From Rhodocollybia butyracea (Eukaryota > Basidiomycota > Agaricomycetes > Agaricales > Omphalotaceae): a stretch of DNA of 64,000 nucleotides. The stretch spans positions 62,001-126,000 of the forward strand of contig JADNRY010000179.1 of assembly GCA_015501585.1 (NCBI GenBank). Direction: 5' to 3'. Shown here in pieces: positions 56,882 to 64,000 of this stretch (positions within the stretch are counted from its first letter, which is position 1; every line of letters begins with the position of its first letter). The position numbers and the translations under genes are program-made. The notes beneath the pieces were generated by a model, which saw nothing but the letters and a program-made list of their open reading frames with translations, was not told the origin of the DNA and did no database searches.

Positions 56882-57492
56882 GCACACACTTGGTCGGCAA
56901 CACTACCGCCCCCGCTACAATTCCAAAACCCGCTGACGGGGGAAACCCAGACAAGTAACTGGTATGTTCCACGACGGAACTTCATCCCAGGTCAGAATAA
57001 GGGCCCCCAACAACCAGGCGGAAACAATGCAACAAGGGGAGCAGCAGCATGGCAGGATAACTCAACTACCGACGAGCTTGTCGCGATTAACGAAGAGGAT
57101 ATTCAGCTAGAATCAGGACAGGAATGCAGCTGCAGTAACCAGGGTGACTTCGATGGATCATTGCTCTTACAAGCAGGAACCCTATGGGACGACAATATGC
57201 GGAAGCTCATGAATGAGCGATGAAGAAGAGGCCTATGTTTGCAGTGTGGAGGCATGGGACATTTTAAAGCGGAATGCACCAAACCGGAAGACCTTTCGAA
57301 GGCAGTGACAGACCCGCCGGGGACGGAAGTGCCTAGACAGAAGTTACGAGCAGTGTTTTCGGTGAGTGAGGACGGGGAAGCATTGACGGATTGGCAGGTA
57401 GAGGTAGTGGATGACAAAACGGAATCGGGAAAAGCTTAGAGGTCTCCCATGGGGACGAGGGAACAACTGGGAGTCCTCCCATCGATAGTTCC

Positions 57493-60400
57493 ATGCTCTT
57501 GAGGGCCCCATACCTCAACTATAACAGTTTTTCAGCACGTCTACGATCTCTACACAAAAATTCCTTTATCATTCGAACCTGCTTCCCTATGTCTGACGAA
57601 AAGGACATCTGCCACAACACTCTGGTTGATTCCGGAGCATCCCGCCCGTTCATTGACGCGAAAGTCACCAACGAACACCCAGAAAACCTTACTCAACTGA
57701 AGGAACCAATTCCGCTTGAGTTATTCGACGGCCAGCCTTCATCGGCAGGTCAAATCACCCATTCCTACACCGACACCATCAGTTTCAAAGACGGCACTAT
57801 TCAATTAGTCGAATTCCTAGTGACACGATTACATCCAGCGGCACCGGTTGTCTTGGGACTTTCGTGGCTTCGCCAGTACAATCCTGTCGTGGACTGGGCG
57901 GATCTTTCCATGACGTTCCGGGATAGAAACGCTAGAATTTCAGCGGTAGTAGGAGCAGATATTATAGAGGACAAGGAGGGAGGTACGGGCGTAGAGGAGG
58001 GGGTAGGGAATGGCCAAAACCATCCAACAACCATCTCGACAACACAACCTTCAAAATCCAGATTCCCAGTTACTATCGAGGACACCCTTGACGAGGATAA
58101 CGACCCATCTAACCAACCAACGACACTACCATTCAACGGAAACCCAAACGACCCTATCCTATTAACGATGGACGAACCATTCATTCCGACATCCCATTCA
58201 GCAAACCAAAGTACAAAAACGCAAACCCCAACACCCTCGGAATCTAAATATGCGACGACAATAGAAGAAATCCTCGACGAGGATGAATACACAGCCAACA
58301 AACCGACCACTCTACCCTTTGACAAAGATCCAGACGGTCCACTACTCTTACCCAACGATGAACCCTTCCAATCAATGGAGGACGACATCCGACAATGGAA
58401 GAAAGGAACAGAGAAATGGAGTCACAACACGAACACCCGACCAAACGACAACCAAAGCTTGAAAGATTCCGCGAAAACCGATGACACCAAAGGGAGCTAC
58501 TTCCAGAAAGAAGGATTACCTTAGGAGGAAAGGTCCTGCTTGGGTAGAAAGAGAATCAGATCCCGACGCGACAGGACCAAAAATCAGTATGATTGGTGCC
58601 GCAGCAATGGATAGGTTAATTCGAGACGGGACTCCTGCATTTTTCCTTCATGTGTCCCCTGCTAATAATTCGGAACACCTTAAAGCCATTACATTAGGAG
58701 AACCAGCGAACCCCGAGACTGACAATCCTTCGGATAAAGCTTCTACAACCGCGGACAAGGAAGCGCAAGCATGGAAGGACTTGGTACCGGCACAATACCA
58801 CAACTACCTGATGTATTTTCTCCTGGCGACGCTAAAGAGCTTCCACCTCACCGACCATATGATATCCGCATCGAGACGGAAGGAGACACCATGCCGACTC
58901 TAGGAAAACTTTACAACATGTCGGCTACGGAACTTAAATCGCTAAAAGACTATATCGACGAGATGCTAGGGAAGGGATTTATTCAATCATCTAGTTCACC
59001 AACGGGAGCCCAGTATTATTCGCAAAAAAGAAGGACGGATCTCTTCGACTTTGCGTAGATTATCGAGCACTCAATCGCCTCACCATAAAGAATCGGTACC
59101 CCCTTCCGCTTGTCGGAACTCTTGTGGATCGACTCAGCCAAGCCAAGGTCTTCACCAAACTTGACCTACGAGTAGGATACAACAACGTGCGCATTGCCAA
59201 CGGACACGAATGGAAAACCGCCTTCAGAACACGATATGGAGCTTTCGAGTACCTGGTTATGCCTTTCGGATTGACAAATGCTCCCGCAGCCTTTCAGTTT
59301 TTCATGAACAACATCTTCCATGACCTCGTCGATGTTTGCGTAGTGGTCTACCTAGACGATATACTCATCTTTTCCGACGACGAGAACAAACACAAGGAGC
59401 ATGTACGGACGGTATTACAAAGACTACGCGACAACAATCTTCACGTTAAGCCAGAGAAATGTTTCTTCCATACTGATACTGTCGAATACCTAGGCATGAT
59501 CATATCGCCAAAAGGGATTTCCATGGATCCTTCAAAGGTATCCGTTATTCTCGACTGGCCCGCTCCTCGGAATGTCAAAGAACTCCAATCCTTCCTTGGT
59601 TTCGCCAACTTCTACAGGAGATTCATAGATAACTATTCGGGTATTACCAAGGTCCTCACTAGACTAACCCGGAAAGATGTAGCTTGGGTCTGGGACTCCG
59701 CTTGTCAGGACGCGTTTGAACTACTGAAAAAAGCTTTCACTACCGCCCCCGTACTAGGCCATTTCAATCCCGACTTACCCGTCATACTCGAATGCGACGC
59801 TTCCGACTGGGCAATCGCAGGAATACTCTCTCAACTCGATCCATCCATGGGGGAAATCCACCCTATCGCCTTCCATACCCGTTCGATGATTCCGGCGGAA
59901 CTCAACTACGACATCTACGACAAGGAGTTACTAGCCATCGTAGCATGCTTCAGGGAATGGAGAGCTTATTGCAAAGGTTCGAGATTCAGAATCCAGGTTT
60001 ATTCAGATCACAACAACCTGCAATACTTCACCACTACGAAACAACTCACTTCCCGCCAAGCGCGATGGGCGGAAACACTGTCAGGATACGATTTCAATAT
60101 CAACTACCGCCCAGGAACCTTAGGAGCGAAACCCGACGCCTTGACACGAAGGGCGGATGTCTATCCGAAGCGGGGATGGGAACGGAAGCAGGCTAAAGGA
60201 CATAACGAACGGATCCTTATTCCGCCTGAACGTCTAAACGCTTCCCAGCTACTAAACGAAGATCTACTGATTTCTAGAATACGCGAATCGACGCAGGACC
60301 AGTTCATGGAGTCCAGCATCGAAGACATTACTTCGGGAAAGGATAACGGTTTCTCCTTCATAGGAGGATTGTTGATGAAGAACAAGCGTATCTACGTACC

Positions 60401-61736
60401 CGACGCGAAGGATTTGCGACGCGATGTTATAGCGCATTTCCACGACCACAAGCTAAGGGGACACCCAGGCGAGAAGCGTACGAAGAAGATGGTCAATCAA
60501 CTTTTCTTCTGGCCACATCACACTACAGACATTCGCGACTATGTCCGCTCCTGTCACCCATGCCAACGGGCTAAGGCTAATTGACAGAAGCCTTACGGTA
60601 ATTTAAAACCACTACCGATCGGACAACGACCATGGTCTTCCATCTCTTTAGACCATATTACTCAGTTGCCGCCCAGCGGAGACGAAAAATTTGATGCGAT
60701 CCTGGTAGTAGTTTGTCGCCTTAGCAAACAAGCTATCTTCATCCCATGCCACACTACCGACGATGCGCCAGCATTTGCCTCTCTATTCATCACTCATGTC
60801 TTCTCCAAGCACGGACTACCATCCGACATCACATCCGATCGCGGTTCTCTTTTCATCTCCCAGTTCTGGAAAGAACTCACCAGAATCCTACACGTCGAAT
60901 CGCGACTATCAACAGCGTTTCATCCCGAAACGGATGGACAGACGGAACGTGTCAACCAGTCGCTCGAATACTACTTGCACGTATATTGCGCTTACGACCA
61001 AAATGACTGGAAGGATCTACTCCCGCTCGCGGAGTTCGTATACAACAACTCCCCTCACACGGCAACGGGAGTCTCACCGTTTTTCGCCAACAAAGGATAT
61101 CACCCGAGACTCACTATCGATTTAGAACAGGAGGGAGTATCTGCAACAGAAGCCAACACCTTCGCACAGGATTTAGCGGAACTTCATAGATCCCTACAGA
61201 AACACATTGCCGACGCAAACGAGGACTACAAACACTACGCCAACCGGAAACGAAGGGAAGCACCAGACTGGAAGAAAGGCGACAAAGTTTGGTTAAACAT
61301 GGAAAATATCCGCACAAGGAGACCAACAAAGAAACTCGACCACAAGTGGACGGGACCATACACCATCCTCGAAAGTATTGGATCTCATGCATACCGACTA
61401 GATCTACCGGGTGATCTCCGACGCATCCACAACGTCTTCCATGTCAACCGACTAAAACCCCACCACTCTGATCCATTCCGACGAATCCCATCACCGCCAC
61501 CCCCCGTATACGTGCAAGGCGACTTGGAGCACGAGGTCGAAACCATAAAGAACTCCAGACCGATAGCAGGGAGACCACAGGAAATCGAATACCTCATTAA
61601 ATGGACAGGATACGACGCCGCGTTCAACTCATGGGTTTCGTGGGAGGGAATGGCAGGATCCCTCGACATGCTAAAACGATGGCACCAGGAACACCCCAGA
61701 AAGCGCGGACCCACTCCGCCCAACTCCGAAAGCTAG
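57493..61736 (+). pseudogene. Gypsy Pol: protease, RT, RNase H, integrase, chromodomain
   Basis: Aspartic protease near 57620 (TLVDSGASRPFIDAK), followed by VLGLSWLRQYNPVVDW, as in Gypsy retropepsins. Reverse transcriptase: [41 protein letters not shown] and the catalytic [11 protein letters not shown]. RNase H starts with [16 protein letters not shown]. Integrase has the HHCC finger ([27 protein letters not shown]), D,D,E in SLDHITQLP, ITSDRGSLF and GQTERVNQS, and a C-terminal chromodomain (IEYLIKWTGYDAAFNSWVSW). Frame breaks lie near 58500, near 58811 (one G short before ATGTATTTT) and near 59012 (one C short in GGAGCCCAG). A TGA at 60582 stands where the family has an Arg-like codon. Each break is one base, so little sequence is lost. 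Confidence 0.92.
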
Positions 61737-62083
61737 ACAGCCTCGCGCAGGACGAAGAAAGGGAGGGTGAAGAATAGTCAAGTCCCTACCCTTACACCCC
61801 ACACTCAGGCGGACGCAACTCCGACCAATCTCCATTTTCCCTATCTCCCTAAACGACAACTCACATCGGCGGATTCAACTCCGCCTCATAGACAATCTAA
61901 ATCCTTTTCATTCATTCCTTTCTAACAAAAGATTCCTGGCTTATTACCTATATACAGACGATCTATGTACAATCAAAGCACATCAAAACACGATAACGAC
62001 GATTAACAAGAAAAAAGAAAATACAAAAAAAGAAAACAATAGCGACTAAGTATATACAGTAACGCACTTTCTCCTCTATTACC

Positions 62084-62802
62084 TTACGACGTTTCTAGCA
62101 AAGTACTACCGGTTGAACTAGGCTCACTGGAGGGAAGGAACAAGGGATTATTGGGGTCGGGAAGGAACAAAGAAGGACTCGGGACGGAGGAAACTACTTC
62201 GGCATTACCATCCACGGAACCGATTGCGTCAACAACCACATCCATACCATCGTCCACGACCACGGAAACCTCCAAATCCAGGATACCCGTTGACGCCCCA
62301 CTCTCGACAACGACGACTCCAGCCGAAGAATCCTCGTCTTCAAGTTCATCCACCTCGATCTCCTCCTCATTGCGACTACCGAAAATCTCCCCATCGCTCA
62401 TATAATCAAGGTCTTCCATGTCTTCTAGTGGTTCAGGTGCATTGGGCGACGTTTGGGTACCTACAGTAACCATCGCCGAGGGAATAACACGCTCAGCGGG
62501 CACTGCAGGAGAGGAGGAAGGATTGGCGAGCGGCGAGTAATTCACGGAGGAATTGACGGTTCCGGGAAGAACTGGCGAGCTGGGGGAATAGGCCACGACA
62601 TCTAACCCATCCAGTAACCCCCTAATCGCCTCTCGGAGGGAGGAACCCTGGGCGTCACGAAGGTTTTGCAACGGGAAGAGGTCGGGGGTGAATTGCAGAA
62701 AGCGCCCGTACCGGATTGTACGATCCTGATCAAATACAGGCTCGATGGACGAAATCACCGCTTCAAAGCCGGCATTTCTGGCCAACGTTTGCTCACTACA
62801 AT
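62084..62802 (-). CDS. Antisense ORF in the Gypsy 3' region, truncated by the next LTR
   Basis: An open minus-strand frame of about 235 codons between pol and the 62803 junction, running against the element. The conserved-looking start (TLARNAGFEAVISSIEPVFD, then GRFLQFTPDLFPLQNLRD) has predicted helices. The rest is Pro/Ser-rich, then strongly acidic (EPLEDMEDLDYMSDGEIFG, DELEDEDSSAG). There is no ATG near its 5' end: the frame opens into LTR sequence at 62803, where it meets a stop, so the true N-terminus was cut off. No known domain was recognised. An acidic protein with a small N-terminal fold could be a regulatory or structural accessory of the element. Confidence 0.5.
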
Positions 62803-63000
62803 GTTATGACCCGGATCTAAATCCTATACACCCAATCTTTTTTCTTCTGTAACCAACTATGAAAAACTATCATTAATACTTCTACTTAACATTTTACATT
62901 CATTAGTTATTCAACACCATTTGGGTTAATGCTGCACACATTCTTCCAGAACACCAGAATGATCTTTAACAGTCACTGCACAGTCTGCACAGTCATGACA

Positions 63001-63290
63001 TCATTCTAGCTCCACAACTATGATGTTATCTTGCTACTCCACAATCATGATGTCATTCCATTGCTCCGCAGTTATGATATCACATCACTGCTCCACAGCT
63101 ATGACATCATTGCATAGCCTCTTACATCAATGACTCAATATCAGTCATTGCACAGCCAGATATCTGAGTCAACTATGGTTCCGCATACATGACTCAATAT
63201 TAGACATTCCACAGTATTACATAGTCAGACTGACTCATCCGCAGTATTTCCGCAGTTATGACTCAAATCTAGTCATTCCGCAGCATTTCC
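63001..63290 (+). promoter_or_regulatory. Palindromic repeat cluster with five TGASTCA sites
   Basis: Four copies of a CTCCRCARYTATGAYRTCAT-like unit (63010-63110) are followed by three units of ATGACTCAA..T.AG.CATT..RCAG (63129-63285). TGACTCA or its complement TGAGTCA occurs at 63131, 63165, 63190, 63231 and 63259; this is the binding site of Gcn4/AP-1-type bZIP factors. Each unit is itself palindromic (AATGACT..AGTCATT, ATGACATCAT). Confidence 0.65.
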
Positions 63291-63311
63291 TAACTAGTAC
63301 ACATTGCACAG

Positions 63312-63319
63312 TATATAAG
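63312..63319 (+). promoter_or_regulatory. TATA box of the LTR
   Basis: TATATAAG, about 20 bp after the last palindromic unit and about 100 bp before the hairpin array. Confidence 0.6.
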
Positions 63320-63420
63320 TAGTCTAGATTTACCAATGTACGTGAGACGTATTATTTTTCTTAAATCCAAACCCCCACTTGTTTGCTGTTATCACTTGTG
63401 TGAATCACCAGACCAACTCA

Positions 63421-63824
63421 TTGTATCTTGTTGAGCTATCTCCAAGCTACAATACACATTTATACATCTTGTTGAGCTAACTCCAAGTTGTATCCACTAA
63501 CATTCACCTGTTGAGCTATCTCCTAGTGAATACTTCTTTAATTGCCACTTGTTGAGCTATCTCCGAGTTGCAACTTCCTATTACTTGTTGAGCTATCTCC
63601 AAGTATTAGACATCACACTCACTATTACTTGTTGAGCTATCTCCGAGTACTAGACACCACACTCACTATTACTTGTTAAGCTATCTCCGAGTACTAGACA
63701 CCACACTCACTACTACTTGTTGAGCCATCTCCGAGTACTAGTTCTGATTCATATTACTGCTTGTTGAGCTATCTCCGAGGGTAATCTTATTATTATTATT
63801 TGTCGAGCTATCTCCAAATAATAA
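63421..63824 (+). repeat. Array of ten stem-loops with one conserved loop and compensating stems
   Basis: Ten units spaced about 40-45 bp. Each has the core TTGAGCTATCTCC, itself able to pair GAG with CTC, between two arms of about 10 nt that complement each other but differ from unit to unit. Examples: TTGTATCTTG/CAAGCTACAA (63421), ATACATCTTG/CAAGTTGTAT, ATTCAC/GTGAAT (63502), CTATTACTTG/CAAGTATTAG, and TTATTATTTG/CAAATAATAA (63793, ten perfect pairs). In units ending CGAG the partner T makes a T-G wobble, allowed in plus-strand RNA. The variation preserves pairing, so a folded RNA is likely. Confidence 0.85.
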
Positions 63825-64000
63825 CTTCTGTGAGTTTTGTATTACAAACTAGTTACTAACTTTACTTGAGCCTAGTTGTTTGAGTATATATTTTTTGCCT
63901 AGCGGTTTCAACGAACGGAAAGGCTTGCTCTATAATCTCATTAATTTCTCTTATCATTTTTACTGCCAAGTTACGTACTGTGAAGGTTTGGACGAGACTA

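Larger units (their letters stand above)
48495..57439 (+). pseudogene. Gypsy gag, split by Copia 2 and frameshifted
   Basis: Reading begins at ATG 48495 (MSYTTTGDSSMTK). An A7 run near 48528-48534 shifts the frame into a Pro/Thr-rich region (48560-49090). A second shift leads to a 323-codon stretch (49046-50017) of unrecognised type. After more breaks near 50015 and 50200 comes a 571-codon frame with a Pro/Gly/Asp-rich part (50870-51080). It also contains a Retrotrans_gag capsid region (51260-51790, e.g. FGQEFQARFGIFDPMG, DFASFIIRWEELAYCTG). Copia 2 interrupts at 51833. After it gag resumes at 56887 (THTWSATLPPPLQF) and ends with the zinc knuckle CLQCGGMGHFKAEC near 57238-57279, preceded by a TGA at 57221. 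The long region before the capsid is unusual for a fungal Gypsy gag. Confidence 0.85.
47708..62802 (+). mobile_element. Ty3/Gypsy chromovirus-type retrotransposon, nested and interrupted
   Basis: Starts TGTCATGCCCCG at 47708, inside the Helitron relict. Order on the plus strand: LTR, gag (48495-57439, split by Copia 2), protease, reverse transcriptase, RNase H, integrase and a C-terminal chromodomain (to 61736), then about 350 bp non-coding and an antisense ORF (62084-62802). At 62803 another LTR begins, so this element's own 3' LTR and right target site are outside the window or displaced. Several one-base frameshifts and CGA-to-TGA-like stops show it is not functional as read. Confidence 0.9.
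62803..64000 (+). repeat. Start of another LTR (U3 to leader), continues past the window
   Basis: Begins TGTTATGACCCGGATC, an LTR-like TG terminus, exactly where the antisense ORF is interrupted. It is unlike the Gypsy LTR at 47708. Its order is AT-rich U3, palindromic enhancer-like repeats (63001-63290), TATATAAG at 63312, then a hairpin array (63421-63824), consistent with U3, promoter, and R/U5 or leader on the plus strand. No coding frame is seen. The right end and second copy are not in the window, so LTR status is inferred. Confidence 0.55.

Noticed and set aside
62151..62405. Ser/Thr-rich plus-strand ORF
   Set aside because: Complement of the acidic part of the antisense ORF; low complexity and shorter than the minus-strand frame.
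63421..63824. CRISPR array
   Set aside because: The conserved piece is the loop of a hairpin and the variable parts on either side complement each other. In a CRISPR array the repeat is constant and the spacers are unrelated. The host is a eukaryote.

Overview
The window reads as a repeat-rich stretch of a filamentous basidiomycete genome, most likely an Agaricomycete. Reasons: protein-coding genes are cut by many short introns of about 50-75 nt with GT..AG ends; the host genes belong to families typical of mushroom-forming fungi (a NACHT-ankyrin NLR, a pyranose 2-oxidase, a quinate/sugar-type MFS transporter, seven-helix membrane proteins, a 2-oxoglutarate oxygenase, a bHLH factor); and Copia, Gypsy, Helitron and hAT elements lie between them. 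No bacterial-style operons, rRNA or convincing tRNA genes were seen.

Left part (1-17 kb): a non-coding dispersed repeat (repeat A) occurs at about 100-1400, 13.84-14.06 kb, 15.1-16.4 kb and again at 25.6-26.4 kb. A relict hAT right end (1.84-2.44 kb) precedes an NLR gene (2872-5858) with a NACHT ATPase and 13 near-identical ankyrin repeats, broken in a G run by one missing base. A young Copia element on the minus strand (6635-12334, identical 422-bp LTRs, TSD TCCTG) follows.

Middle part (17-42 kb): this is the gene-bearing segment. A multi-intron pyranose 2-oxidase (17150-20181) sits directly upstream of a 524-residue sugar transporter (20546-22277). Then come a seven-helix membrane protein (23818-25256), a 2OG-Fe(II) oxygenase (27037-28444) and a bHLH regulator (30227-31289). 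Downstream of the bHLH gene is a patchwork of locally duplicated non-coding blocks, a 783-bp non-autonomous hAT element with a perfect 8-bp TSD, a 33-bp palindrome, a decayed minus-strand gene and a second seven-helix protein gene.

Right part (45-64 kb): transposons are stacked. A Helitron Rep-helicase relict (minus strand) is cut by a chromodomain Gypsy element starting at 47708. The Gypsy gag is cut by an apparently intact Copia element (51833-56881, identical 319-bp LTRs, TSD GCACA, one 1459-codon ORF). The Gypsy also carries an antisense ORF downstream of pol, and that ORF is truncated by the start of yet another LTR at 62803. This last LTR is the most unusual sequence here: a run of palindromic repeats with five TGASTCA (GCN4/AP-1-like) sites, a TATA box, and then ten consecutive stem-loops. 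The stem-loops share one loop sequence but have different, mutually compensating stems, with U-G wobbles that point to function as plus-strand RNA.

Splice sites were assigned by eye from frame and family conservation. Homology statements come from remembered family motifs, not from searches.
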